Assembly: GCA_914767715.1 (NCBI GenBank)
Contig: OU612069.1
Span: 17,855,387 to 17,915,386 of the forward strand
Source: Membranipora membranacea
Lineage: Eukaryota > Bryozoa > Gymnolaemata > Cheilostomatida > Membraniporidae
Length of the DNA: 60,000 nucleotides
Direction of reading: 5' to 3'
Part shown: one piece after another, positions 36,658 to 49,700 of the stretch
Layout of the letters: the number at the start of each line of letters is the position of its first letter
Numbering within the stretch: the stretch's first letter is position 1
The notes under the pieces: generated by a model
The model's database searches: none
Seen by the model: only the letters and a program-made list of their open reading frames with translations
Told to the model about the DNA's origin: nothing
Made by a program: the position numbers and the translations under genes

Positions 36658-38702
36658 TATCAATCTGCTCATCTATGTTTGATGAATTATTTTTATCATA
36701 GTTGTAATAGACTTCCTTTTTCATACTCATTTTTTTTGTGTTGAATGTAATTGCTTCTTCTTTTTGTCCATGATTTGTCATAATAAGAGCTATTTGTCAG
36801 AATGTGAACTACCGTAGCACCATCATGCTTCTCTTAATGATTTTTCACTCACAACTTATCGCCTTATTACTTCAACATTACATCCATCAATGTATCCAAT
36901 CACATTGTGAAGTTTCAAGGGTGGATGGGCACATCTTTGGGAGATATAGCCAGATAAAAAACGCTCCTCTTGATTTTGCATATTTGCTTGTTTTGATTGC
37001 ACCCTACAGCTCACATGATTTCCATGTGCGAAATCCATCTGTGTAGCATTTATAATCGACTAATCTGTGCACTAATACTCGGTGTGTTAAATTTAATTGG
37101 TTTTTTGTCTACATCTTACATTTTATGGAATATGCCTCACTAGACTGAACACTGACATTTAAACCATCATCGCATCATTAGGGACACATACAGTTCAGAC
37201 CGAAGGCGGGTTCTCAAAAAATGTTATTGCTTGTGACCTGTTTATGTAAGAATGCCGTTGAGTTGATGCTATGTTTTTGGTGCATCTGCTGAGAGTATTT
37301 TAGTGTTTATTGACTACTTCATTGTCAGTAACTTATATTGCTGTCTATAAGTTAACCAACAAATAAAAACCTATGTAAATATAACACTAATATTGCTCAC
37401 AATTATGTGACCTGCCACATCTAATTGCAGCGAGCAAAAAATTCTTCTGCTGCAGTTACCCAGCATGCATGGCACTGATTTGATTGGTTGAAGGATTGCT
37501 GTGTATGTCTTTAATAATTTTTTTCTAGTGATTTATTTTTAAGTTTGCAAAAACTGAAAACACATTTTATTGCAAATTTAACATCCCAGTACAACATAAA
37601 AAATATTACAGAATTTAATATCAATAAGCATAATAATAGTTCCTCCCATAACCAATTGTATCCTATCTGTCTCCCCACAAACAAAGTTGTTTAAACTATA
37701 GCTGGTGACTGATTCAAATGGCGTTGAGCAAAATGAGACTGCTGAAAACATAATGAAAGTAGTTATTTGTTTACTCTTACTTAATATTTAAATATCAAAT
37801 TAGTCACAGCGAAATTCATCGTAATCTGACCAATTTTTTTTCGTTGGCAAACAGCTGCTGTCATCACAAAGCTGTTTTATCATACAGTTGCATTTTACTG
37901 TACATAGTGATATATCAAATTCATTACACAAATGGTTAGGGACTTGCCCATGACATGATGGGTCATGGTCACTTGCTTACCCTTACAGAGATCATAAATG
38001 TTTTATTTATGAGGCTTACAGTCGATTGCTGCTGTCTCTGGCTAGTACATTGTTTTGCATGCGCAAAAATTAATTGACTAGGCCATCAAAAAAATATTGG
38101 GGATTGGTGGAAATAGCAGTTGCACAAATATTTTTGCACTCCAAATTCGATGATACATTATTACTCATCTCTTTGAAATCAGCAAAAAAATGAACATTAG
38201 CTGCACTCACCCACCATACATGGTCCAAATGTGATTATTTGAGTGTTGCTATGACTATCTTATAATATAATTAATTTCCCAGTCGTCCATTTTTTTAATA
38301 TTGGCAAAAACTTGAAAGAGAATTTCGCTGTCAAATTTACTCAAGTTAGCCAAATAAAGAGTTTTGCAATAGACTGTAGTATTGTGTTTGTAAGTAACAT
38401 TTTCTGAAAGTTAGAGGATTTCCCCAAAAACCTGAGCCAGAGTTCAGTCTTGGGATATGATGTTGTGTACTTTGGTAGAGAATTTACAGTTTTCAAGTTT
38501 GCAGTTAAAAATATAAACTTTATAGTATGCATGTATGTATGTATAGAAAAGAGAAAAAGGAATAACATGGAACCAAAAAAAACTTAGATGATCAAAGTAG
38601 TTATAATGTCAACATTCAGAATAAAAGGATAGAACAAGAAAATATCCAACAATTTTTGTGAAAGCAAATGCCCAAGGCAAGTAGATGAGCAGGTTGACAT
38701 GA
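36658..38702. other. Spacer between convergent copies H and I
   Basis: 36658-37610 mirrors the flank downstream of C (matching blocks near 37120-37160 with 9060-9110, and near 37430-37600 with 8500-8650). 37830-38345 is a member of the dispersed repeat family described separately. No gene seen. Confidence 0.5.
37830..38345 (+). repeat. Dispersed repeat family, forward copy 1
   Basis: Aligns over about 500 bp with 42130-42665: CATCACAAAGCTGTTTT, GGTCATGGTCA..GCTTGCTTACCCT, ATTGCTGC, GGCTAGTA.ATTGTTTTG, GCAAAAA, GATTGGTGGA.ATAGCA, ATTAGCTGCACTCA, GCTATGACTATCTT, TTGGCAAAAACT. No open reading frame and no clear terminal repeats, so likely a non-autonomous element or old duplicated spacer. Confidence 0.7.
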
Positions 38703-41280
38703 TCATCGGTTCAAGTTTATCGCAGCATAAATGTGAGTATCCTGTGAGATATCATGATTAAGTGATGCATACTATGTCACTTCCGTTTCAACTGGATCAA
38801 TGCTGCTCTGGTCTACGTTTTGAGAGAAATGATGGTTTGAGATCTCCTGGGTTCTGACTGACAAGTAATCAAGAGGTATCGGAGCTACAACTTTTTTATG
38901 TGAATTTACTGCTGTTGGATTGTTAACTGAAATTTGAAGAACACAATTATTTTCATTAACCCATTTTTTTAGATGGAGCCATTCTATCAGTTGGTATGTG
39001 AAAAATCACCAATATTATTCATCAGGCATCAGCTACTATTGATCCGAATTATTTACCTCCCAACTCTGCTCCATGATTTTGTTGATGTCAGGGTGATGAT
39101 GATTAGTAAACTGAACACACAAGTTGTCAGCACAGCCACACCGGATATAAGTACTACATCCATGTCAGTCATATCCTCTGTAAACAAGGTAAACATAATA
39201 AAATCTCACAGGTTCCTTAGCACTCTCGTGCACCATTTGAGACCAATTTTCAGTTCAGAAAATGGTCAATCTAACTGTTGAATGTAAGAAATACCAGCAA
39301 AATGACATTAAGTAAGAGCCATAGGCAACCATGAAACATAATCTATCAGCTGTAAAAGTTATTGAAATAACAGCCAGCCACAAGGTCATTGCAGTTCAGT
39401 AGTCATTGGTGATTAACAATTTCTTTGTAGTGATCCTACACATTCTAATCTCATGGCTGAGCACATTAAAATAACCTGCTAGCATTAGGATGCCACTCTT
39501 GTCTTAGGAAATTTTGTCTGTAAAGGAATATTCGCAAACAAAGACTGACTGACTTTTAGTCGTGGAATCAATTCATCTTTAGGACTTCTAGATCAAGCTG
39601 TCATGTTGAGCGACATCTGATCAGTTTCTAGGCCTGTCAAATTGAATTCTCCAAAAGAAATGTTCAAGTAATATATGTTTGATTTGAACATGTTACTGGA
39701 ATCTTATGTCTTATCTGTGATGATCAAATAGGCAACTTTGATTAAAAAAAATCTCTGATATGTTAGCTGTACTCTGCAGTGCAATAGTTGTTCTAAATGA
39801 AGGTCTAAATTTATGTGACATAACAAGCAAAAATTTCATGGACCATGATGAGAGGTGCCAAATCATAAGTTTCTCCAATAGCGGAACGTCTGCTTACTTT
39901 TTAACTGCAGTTGTTTTTTTTGGCAATCCTATTTCTTGTGGCTCAATTTATCAGAATTTGCTCGGTATGAAATTGAATGAGATCATGCATGAAAGAGGAA
40001 CAATTGCATTCTCATTCTTGATCTAGGTTAATGTCATACCTGTCACAGCTGTAATCTCAGCCTTCAATTCATCAGCAATATAGAGAGTACTGCCAATGAG
40101 AGCCAGTGTGAATGAGAGCGTTCGCAAGAAATGAGCATCCCATTTCTATATGCTGTCATGCGGCCACACATTCCAAATGTGATATTCAATTTCAAATATA
40201 TTACAACTAATTTCCCTAGAGATGGGGCAGAAACCAAAACGACTCTGTCAGAAAGGATGATCATATCACACATAACAATTCTTTCTGCCACTCCTGCCAG
40301 GGTGACTGACTTCTCGTGCACTCGATCATAGCTCACTAAGCTCACAAGGCCCAGTATGTATATGTGTCCACAATCAATATCTTGGATTAATTTTTATAAT
40401 ATGTAAAACAGATATAAATGAACATCGTTTGCACAATAGGCGTACTGATAAAAGTCAGTGACCTCAACAAGTGGAAGTCACCTACCAAGAGCTGATCTTC
40501 ATATTGCTGATCAGTTATTATGGGAAGAGGTCCCATTGTTTTTGGATTATCTTCATGGATGAGTGGACTCTTACTACAATTGCCTGCAAATTGAGTTGTC
40601 ACTGCAGTCCTCCTGTGCAGGCTCCCCAAACAATAATTATTATAATCTACCAAGATCACCACTGATGCAGAAAGCTGTACAAAGTTGGTTGAGGTATTGA
40701 ATCTTGCTGTACTTCCGCATCCTTCAGCACAACCATAACTACAATCCCTTCCGGCAATGATTGAAGTTGTAATCCCATTGTTTTCCAATCTGAGAAAAGT
40801 AATTTCATGGGTATGAACTATCAGCCTCAATGTGACTTACATGGAGAGAGCCATGTTTGTAGGTAGTCGAAATCACAATCTCATTTAGGCTGAAAGAGAA
40901 AGACTCTTATTATGACTCCTCGCAATTACAGTCTTACTAATGTTGTACCAACGCTAACCTATCTGAAAGTATGTGTAATAATGTATTTCTTTGCTTTAAT
41001 TTTATCTTGTAGATTCATTAAAATTAGTACACCTTCCTTGAGTTGTCACACCTATATTCCGAGGCAGTCACGGTATGAAAACCTATTCGGCCTAACTGAG
41101 CATGAGCTGTCTGCATCTGGAAACGAGAGAATATTGAAAAAATTACGCACAGGAGTGGTAAATCTTTTTATTTGCTAAATGTAGATTCGATAGGCAACTT
41201 TCATGATGTTTTTGTTCAACTGAATGGCCGGTTTACTTTTACTGACATTGTAGAGAGTCTTTCATATCCAACCACTGTTG
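38703..41280 (-). pseudogene. Receptor copy I: multi-lesion pseudogene
   Basis: A degenerate start exon lies near 41248-41276 (ATGAAAGACTC...), where the region corresponding to the AAG/GTCAGT donor is deleted. The signal exon 41052-41116 (65 nt, M-Q-T-A-H-A-Q-L-G-R) has a weak GTGTGA donor. The propeller exon 40040-40889 is recognisable (A-R-F-N, Q-L-L-V-G-D, R-S-L-T-F-I, Y-D-R-V, I-I-L-S-D-R-V-V-L-V-S-A-P) but is broken near its start, near 40345-40390 and again near 40110-40125. No stalk exons were found between 39178 and 40039. The membrane exon 39057-39177 is open (M-D-V-V-L-I-S-G-V-A-V). The tail region 38703-38936 has the wrong phase at its acceptor and a TAG exactly before the first conserved tyrosine motif (V-T-stop-Y-A-S-L), while the downstream I-Y-A-A-I is preserved. 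Confidence 0.8.
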
Positions 41281-42129
41281 CCCACATGGAGAGCTTTAGT
41301 ATGTATCAACAGGCTGCTACATAGCTCACTACTAGTATGTTAGCTGACTCACCTCTGTCCCTATGAGCAAAACATGGAAATAGAAGAAATAAAAATGAGA
41401 GAAATAATAGCCGTCAACATTTATGAAAGCAAAGGGACCTTGTGAGATTCAATGCATATCCCATTATGTTTTCTAATCTCCAGGTGATTCACATTTTTTG
41501 GGTAGTGCCATTAATGATAATTTTGTTTTTGCCAGTACATAACCATCAGCCAAAATTGTACCGTAGACGGACTGAAATAAAATGGCCGGGTTCCTCTTTG
41601 TGATGTTTGTGCTCTGATGAATCTTACTTTGAGTGAATTTGTTTGCAACTTACAAATCAATTTGTTAACCTCCTTGTGTTCAAAAATAAATAGAAGTCCA
41701 TATCATACCCAACACTTTCTAGTCCTGAATTTAAGCCTTTGTTAGGAGTTGTCCTCTCTCTAGTTAGGTGCTCCTTATCCATCTAATTGGCATGGCACTT
41801 GTCTAAGATTTATGTATGAATAGAGCTGTCTAATAAATCCAGCAACTTATTTTTATGAGCAAATATGTTCTAAAGTGGTTGTTGAGTGTAGTGTATTGAC
41901 TTTGCTAGTCTGTCAAATCCTAAATATTATCCTTGACCTAAACCTATACAAGTTTCCTTGAATAGTTTACTAATCTTCAATGGCATTACATTCAGCTTCA
42001 TCTTTCTAGCTCAGGCACTCAAACAACCCGCTAGGCTTAAATTTAATGATGCTCTAAAAAATATGCTCTTACTCATTTGAAACGCTCAAAACACATTAAT
42101 TGATCACAAAATTTTATTCCACATTACAG

Positions 42130-42665
42130 TATTAATTAACTTATGTGATTAAAACATCACAAAGCTGTTTTGTAAGCTGCCCTCTTCACACAGATGTATT
42201 TGCATATTCTTTTGTTTTTGTTATTTTGTATTTTTTTAGTTATGCAAAAATATATCAATCTAGTTCAGCAAAAAAGGGTCATGGTCATGGCTCAAAGTCG
42301 CTTGCTTACCCTATCATTTGTGTTAATTTATGAGGCCCATAGTCAATTGCTGCAATCTCCGGCTAGTATATTGTTTTGTATGTGCAAAAAATGATTTCGG
42401 ATTGGTGGAGATAGCAATTACATGCATATTATTTTTTGATCACCTATGCAGTGAACTATTTTTTGCATCCCAAACTCATATCAGTTCAACGAAACATTAT
42501 TACTCATTGCTTTGAAATATGCAAAAACTGAAAATTAGCTGCACTCATCCACCTTTCATGGCACTAATGTGATAACTTGACTATTGCTATGACTATCTTT
42601 CAATCTAATTATTTTCCCAATGACTCATTTTCTGCATATTGGCAAAAACTGAAACATCGCTTTAA
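42130..42665 (+). repeat. Dispersed repeat family, forward copy 2
   Basis: Partner of 37830-38345, in the same block order. It also shares GCTGCCCTCTTCACACAG with the reverse copy ending near 27010, which extends the unit beyond the 37830 copy. Short frames inside it are not conserved between copies. Confidence 0.7.
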
Positions 42666-43437
42666 TGCATTGGGTGCCTTGTGCAAAGTATCCTGCAATG
42701 CCACTTTTTGATTGTGTCAAGAAGAATATCCAGCCACTTCAACAAAAGATTAAATTTTGTACCCAGGGAATGTTGAAATCAATATGGGTTATCAAACTTG
42801 CTCTGAAACGGTTGATATTATCTGGTAAAAAGCAAAGCCTGAACCGCTTGAAATTTTTTCATCCTCAGAAATGTCAAAATTGCCATGCACAAAAAAAACT
42901 GATCATGTTGGTGTCTTGTAGATCAAAAAACTTCCACAGGTGAATCATTAGATCTTTATGGCATGTATACCTGAAGTCAAATATCGGAGGGACATTGTGC
43001 ATGTCAACATTTTGTTGCACCTTATTTTCACTGTTAAAATAGTCTAATATAAAATAGAAATTGTTATCTCCCCCGTCAAAAGTGGGAGCAACTCCTTATC
43101 ATGCAGACAAAAATTTATGGCTTTAAAATAATTTGGATTCCAGTGTCATTGCAAGTGTTGATTTGAATCTCTTTTACAAAAATTTTGGTTATTTTTCATT
43201 GCTGATAACACGTATAACTGATCTAAACTGGCTCCAGTGAAGGAGGCCTGGAAACAAAATAATGACAGTTTATTCTCCGAGGCAAAACCGCCTAATATTG
43301 ACTTGATTATGATAAGACATTGAAACCAAATTATGTAGCGTTTCTTACACTAAGCGAAATTTCGAAATAAATTGATCAAATTTTAAAACAGAGCAACTCA
43401 AATTTTAGGTGAATAAGTTGCAAGGAAATAATATCCT

Positions 43438-43470
43438 TATTATATATATATATACACACATACATACACA
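43438..43470. repeat. Microsatellite (TA)n(CA)n
   Basis: Alternating TA passing into CACACATACATACACA. Seen directly. Confidence 0.8.
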
Positions 43471-43554
43471 AATAATATATGTGAATAGAATGAATAGATG
43501 TGAATAGAAGGCTTTCACTCGGCAGCCAATGGGAATACTATGACGGAGCTTACG

Positions 43555-43690
43555 CTTGAAGACAGTTTTGACGTCAGTATTGGGATTGGCTTCTCTTGTA
43601 GAAAAAGAAGTCAACACTTCAATTATAATCAATGAAAATAATCGCCCTTTGGTGTAGTTTGTGATTCAAGAAAGTTTTTTTTACTTCAAT
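43555..43690. repeat. Dispersed repeat, copy 2
   Basis: Partner of 17640-17790 with shared GTATTGGGATTG and AAAAAGAAG blocks. Family unassigned. Confidence 0.5.
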
Positions 43691-43823
43691 TTTTTTTTGT
43701 ACCAGACGTCACATGTTTTATTTTTTATTTCTACATATATTGTTTTCAAGATCTTCATCAAAGTGAAATTAGACTTAATGATAGATAGACTCATACATCC
43801 CTCAATATTGAATCGCTACATCA

Positions 43824-43906
43824 TTAGTCAAGAATAACAATATTATTGTTATTCTTGACTAAGGGTTATCGCCATAGATTTAAAAAACTGTTTTTTAAAT
43901 CTATGG
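43824..43906. repeat. Two adjacent perfect hairpins
   Basis: The first hairpin (43824-43862) has 17-bp perfect arms starting TTAGTCAAGAATAAC around a 5-nt loop. The second (43872-43906) has 16-bp perfect arms, CCATAGATTTAAAAAA, around CTG. They are 9 bp apart, and the second is further flanked by GTTATCG on both sides. A double-hairpin block is typical of some transposon ends or of fold-back elements; the assignment is open. Confidence 0.75.
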
Positions 43907-46798
43907 TTATCGCTTATGACAGATAGAAAAAGAGATGAATATAGATTGGGGAAGGGTAGGTTATTATGTGGCCCTGTTAGTACACCTTATGAGGTCTTTT
44001 TATGTTGCACAGCGTTATAGTTGATGCCATAACACCATGACATCAGCCAATCAAGATCAATGCAGCTCATAAGTTGACTTCAATTTGTCTTTTGAGGGTT
44101 TAGGAAGCCGGCGAAAAATGATTTTATACAAATTAGCACCTTTTCATTGTTTGTGGATAATTATGGATTTGTTTGAACTTTATATAATTCAGGGATTACT
44201 GATTCAGTCAGTGCTGAAGATGTAAATGTGTGCAGTTGTCATGAAATGTTAAACATCGTTGCGCTCATGATGGCAGAATTGACAACTTCTGACAGACTAT
44301 GGGTTTGAATCATGATTGCACATTTGAACAAAGCAATGGGATATATTGTACTCAATCAGGGGAGACAACTCATGATTGGACGTCTAATGCACCCCGCACA
44401 AGACAATCAAAAACTAAGTGTGTTTACCAAAGGAGTTGAAGAAAAGATTCTGCAACAGCCTTATATTAACAAATATCATTGTCTCACTAGCAGTGTGTTA
44501 TTCCCTTATGTCAAATAGTGGCTCCTCTACAACAACCAGTAGGATGTCAGCAATCTAGGTCAATACCTGCCTTTTCAGCTGTATATATAAACTTTATTTT
44601 TTGATAATACTCGTTAATTGAGAATATTTTACAGAATAACCAAACAAAAATGAAAAGAAAATAATCAAATCAAAAGATGTCAATGCATCATTGAGCTGTA
44701 TCTAAGAATTCCAAATTACCAACTGCTAAGACAGGTCATACAGCCTCATTTCCACACTAAAAGTTATGACGGGGAGATACTGTGTCACACTGCAATGTAT
44801 TATGAAAGAGACTGAGGCTAATCATGTTGCATGACCTTGTCTCTAACTCATCGGCTTACCACTAACAACCCACTGTTTGGGCTAGAAATACTATCATGAC
44901 AAGTTGTTTTGTCTGTAACAATTGGAGGAAGATTAGCATAACTCCTAGCACTGCAAATTAATCACAAAGCTTGTGAAGGATAAATGAAATTGAGTTGAAA
45001 TCAAATGAAATGAAATTGAAATAAGCGTTACGCGTCAGTCAGATCTGATATTTAACATTATGGCGCCTTAAGCAAAGTATTTAGTGTCAGCATTTGTAGA
45101 AGGCATTTCATTGACTGCCTATAAGTACTACTATGTAAAGGTGACAATCGACATGAGCTTATTTTAATGATTCATCGTAATTGTTTATGGAAACAAAATT
45201 GTAGAAGAAAATATGTGTAGCGGGATAGACAAAATCATTGCTGATTAACTTATCTATCGAGATCCTGTATCCAAGCTTGCTACAAGACGATAGCTTTATC
45301 ACCTACATTGGATGAGCAAAAAAATAGAAGTGATCAAACTCTCAATCATTTGTGAAGTTAGGGACTAGGTAAGAGTCATTGCACGGGAGTCACTGCTTGC
45401 ACCGTTGTGACTTGTAGTTCACCAAAAAATGATTCGATTTTTCGGCTAGTGGAAAAACATCGATATAGTAACACATGACGAAGATGCCAAATTTAAATAT
45501 AAAATAAAATCAGGGTTCAATTTGGTTGGTCTGCTGTTGTAACGTAGCTTTATAACAATATCAATTTTGTTTGCTGATCGAGTCATAAATGACCTATAAG
45601 ACCGTGCATAAAACAAATATCATAATGAAACAGGTGAAATTGTTATTAAATTCTTATTTTGCAGCTGAAATTTTTAACTTATTATTCTGTTAATTTCAGT
45701 TTTCATGTTCCAGTTTAATCTAGGCATTTTACTTTTTGATTAATTATGATTAACACCCTTGCAGTTGTTTGCAGCCGCCAATATCAAATCCAAATTTGTT
45801 TAATTTTTTGATTGTGATTAATCTGCCAGCTTTTACATATGTTTTCCTTTTGAGGAGCTGTCCTCCTAAGATATGTAATAACATCCTGTGTGTCATGTTA
45901 TAACTTTGCCTCTAAATGATTCTAGATATTTTGAAAAGAATGCCATCATAAATTTTGACCCTGGTTGAAAATTTGTTCCCATTTTCTTTTCTGTTTTTTC
46001 TTTATTAGCATAATTTTTATTCTCAAAGAATGTATTACAATACTAGCACTGAACAAAAAAGTGCATTAATAGTAGATTGACAGAAAATATATTTTCATGT
46101 TCAATGGTCACGATACGCAAAGTTCAAATTTCAAAACAACTCTTCAAATTATGAGCACAACAAAATGCCCAGATCTTTCCTTGGATGCTTGCCACCGATT
46201 GAGACAAGAAATCTTTTTATATGGAGGTCTATACAAACACTCAAAACATAACTTGAATTAGTCCTCTCTGGGAATATAACAGAGATAATTTGTCTGGAAG
46301 AGTTGTGCATCCTGTGTAATAATTGATTGGAAAGAATCTTTGGAATTTCGATTATTCCAATAATATGCCAAACATCAAATGATCAATCAAACTCAGTGAT
46401 GTGAAGCATTGGAGAAGATGTTAATACATGCTATAGACAACAAGTGACTCACATGATAGAACTAAACTGCATCATTCCCATGGACAGGACACAAAGGTTT
46501 TGTAATACCCATTCTCAGCCAACAAATAGCAAGGCAAAAAATCAAGGTAATGCACCTTTAGCAAGAATAATAAGAACACGTTGAACTTATTGACAGAAAA
46601 ATCTTCACTAAATTTTTGCTGTTTTCGTGATTAAATTCATTACAAGTATTACTGTTTGAGCTACTGATAAGTCTGAGCTGAGTCATAGATGTTTAATAGG
46701 TAAAATATAATTAATGTTTTCACCACAAAAGAGGAATTGGATATCATCTCTGAATTGCTATACAGTTTCTAGATGAAGTCTAACAGTAATCTATTTTT

Positions 46799-49700
46799 TT
46801 ACCCTTGAGGGCCCAGTTTGTATTTCCGATAGGACATCCTGTTAAATTTTACTGATTTGCCTGACTCATATGTGCGTAATGGATTCAACAACATGATGTC
46901 AACATTGATTAATATTGATTGCAGCATAAATATGTGTATCTTGTGATGTGTCATAGCAAAGCGTGTATATTCTGTGGCTTCAGGGTCAACTTGATCAATG
47001 TGGCTAACATCCATATGTTGAGTAGAACCATGGTTTGAGTGTTGCTGAACCTCACCTGATAATCCTTCTAAAGGTATGTCATCTTCGACTTGACATAAAC
47101 TGCTAGGTGACCTAGAGAAAACAAACATAAATAGTCCTTACTCTGCCGTGCTTGTTTGTTGAAACAAAGTATCGTTGGGAGTATTTGTTGTTTTCTGTTT
47201 GGCAACAGATACCACTTGAATACTGAGTGTATATTTTATTAAATCATAACAGTATGGCTGATTGAAGTATAATGGACTTGAAGTAGCAACTCTTTCTGCA
47301 CATAAAGGTTTGGAGAGTGCTAATAAGCAAGCAGAGACATGCACTCTCATCTCATAAGATCACCCTATCCAACCCCTGCAACCACTGGCAACACAGTATA
47401 CTTTTTAAGGTTATTGGCCCAACATGGCTGTTGCTCTGACCCCTGTTCTTCTGTCTTACCTTTCATTACTCAAAGTTGGTGAGGTGGTCGATCTCAAAGC
47501 AATTGCAGCCAATAAACTGAATACAAGAGTTGTTAATACAGCAACACATGATATGAGTACTATCTCCAGGTATGTAAGGCTAGTAACTGTAAATTTTAAT
47601 ATAATATCCTCAAATTATCAAACAATTGGTTGCATTTCAGAGATAGTGTTGAAAATCAAATGCATATGAAATCTAATAATTTTGATGCATCACTGAGAAG
47701 TTTGAATAGGGGTACACTGTCTACTTAAAACATTTAAGAAAACCTTAGAAAAAAATTAATTTTATGTATTTTTACTGTTTATTTTCCAGTAGAATGGATT
47801 TCAAATGGCAATTCAACCTTAAATGAATCAGAAAAAAAGGTATGTAAGTCAGCTTTGTTTACTCTCTGACACAACTTGCATGAATCGTCTTATTACTGAC
47901 TGTAACGATAATCTGTCTGCTAGTCGAAAACACACCAACAAAAAATTGTTGTCTTTCCCGTTCACTGGATTCTTCTCTGCATCAAATTTAGTTTAAATGG
48001 GCCTCCGCTTGGAATGAAAAAACAGCGGGCCATCATCATCATCATCTTTGAAGCGGAGAGAGTTTTCCTCTCTTGGGTACAGGTACCGGGACCCATAGTA
48101 CTCATGCCGCACCCTATACCCATGCCCGCCGGAAATCAGGCTACTTTATATAGAAGAGGCAGAGGGGGTTCTTTTTACTGCGTGTGGGGTGTGCAAACAC
48201 ACAGTGGACCTCCGGTATTTTTGGTCCCGTTCCGCAAGGACCTGGCAAGGATGAATGGTGTGCCAGTACCAAATCAGAAATGACTGCCGGCGCCGGGAAT
48301 TGAACCTGGACCTCAAAGATCCAAAGTCCGTACCATAAACCATTAGACCATTCCTGACTCCTTGCCACAGGCCATCAAATCAATTCAAACCTATTGTCGA
48401 TGCATTGGTTCATGTTTTGCAGCCTTTTTGAAAACTTTTTACACATTCTAGTTTTATCACTGTTCACTTCAAGTTCCTCTGATGAAAAAATTAAGTCTCC
48501 CTGATTTTAGCTAATAATTGCACAAGCAAAATTATTCATATCACTGCACTGACCTTGAGTAAAGGAATCACTTTCTTCATCCTTGCCGCATGTGAAATGA
48601 GCGGTCCTGTTAGGTAATGTGCCGTTTGTGTCCACTGCTGTTACATTGAGTTCTACAATAGACAACAACCTTTCATTGAAACATTTTGTATTGTAAGTGA
48701 GACATTTGCATTAAGTGCATATTGGTAGAGGAAGCATAACAAAGGAGCAAATTTATTGACCATAGTCGCTTGGCATCTAGCACAAACTAACAATTAATAT
48801 TGATTTCCTGCCATGACTATGTGTGAAGAACATCCTGTCTGCTGCACACGTCTTGGTTAAATCACAACATTTATGACAAGCAATGATTTTCAAATCAGGT
48901 CACAAAAGCATGAAATTACTTCAAATATATATATTATATATTAATGATGAACATTAAATTTAATAAATGTTGGTAGTATATAAGCTCTGATTCTAATCTC
49001 TTTGCGTTTTTTTGGAGTTTTACCTTTATGTATTGCTGTTTGCATCAAGTCTTCAGTATTCTCTCCAATAAGTGAATCATTATCATATAGATAGAAAAGG
49101 CTCTCACCTTTGCCTACTAAAAGTGCAAGAAGGTTGTGCAAAAATAACAAATTATCATTATTAAATTATGAAATCACTACGCAAAAGATAGGCTCAAGGT
49201 TTGATACCAAGCAAACTAAATTTATACCAACCAGCCAAACCTGCTTGGTACATAACCATGTGCACACTATCAGTTCCTTTTCAATAACTATACATTGAGT
49301 ATAAGTTTGTAGGATCATGTTAGTACCTTCATTATTACACTACGTACGATATTTATGCTGTATTCCCTGCCTAATCATGCTCAGTAAAAACGGCATAATC
49401 ATATGAGGTGGAATGATAAAAGTATCAAGGATATGATATTACAAATTTTTGCTCAATTGAAGATGTTGAAAAGAAACTGATTTTCCGCAGTGGCTGTGTG
49501 AAAATCATCATAATTGTCGAACTGCTCCTTTGAAAAACAAGGTTGAAGGATCTGAAGTGAATAGCCTTGTCGTTAAGGAAACCGGTGATCAGCATCATTC
49601 AAGAAATACTTGATACATATTGTAGAATGTTTGTTATGCAAAAACAGACAAGACTCAAACTAGGCTGAGTCATGACCTCTTCATGGTCACTGTTTCATCT

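Larger units (their letters stand above)
41281..46798. other. Spacer between copies I and J
   Basis: Contains a second forward copy of the dispersed repeat (42130-42665), the partner of the 17640 repeat (43555-43690), a TA/CA microsatellite (43438-43470), two adjacent hairpins (43824-43906), and a weak partner of 20815-21060 at 44188-44420. No receptor exon or other gene identified. Confidence 0.4.

Noticed and set aside
44188-44518. Cys-containing frame paired with 20846-21058, considered as a shared domain
   Set aside because: Similarity between the two regions is limited to short blocks, and the frames do not correspond to each other.
48141-48368. Two minus-strand frames over 48141-48368 and a plus-strand frame at 48014-48283
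   Set aside because: They lie across a tRNA-headed SINE; A- and B-boxes explain the sequence and no protein is implied.
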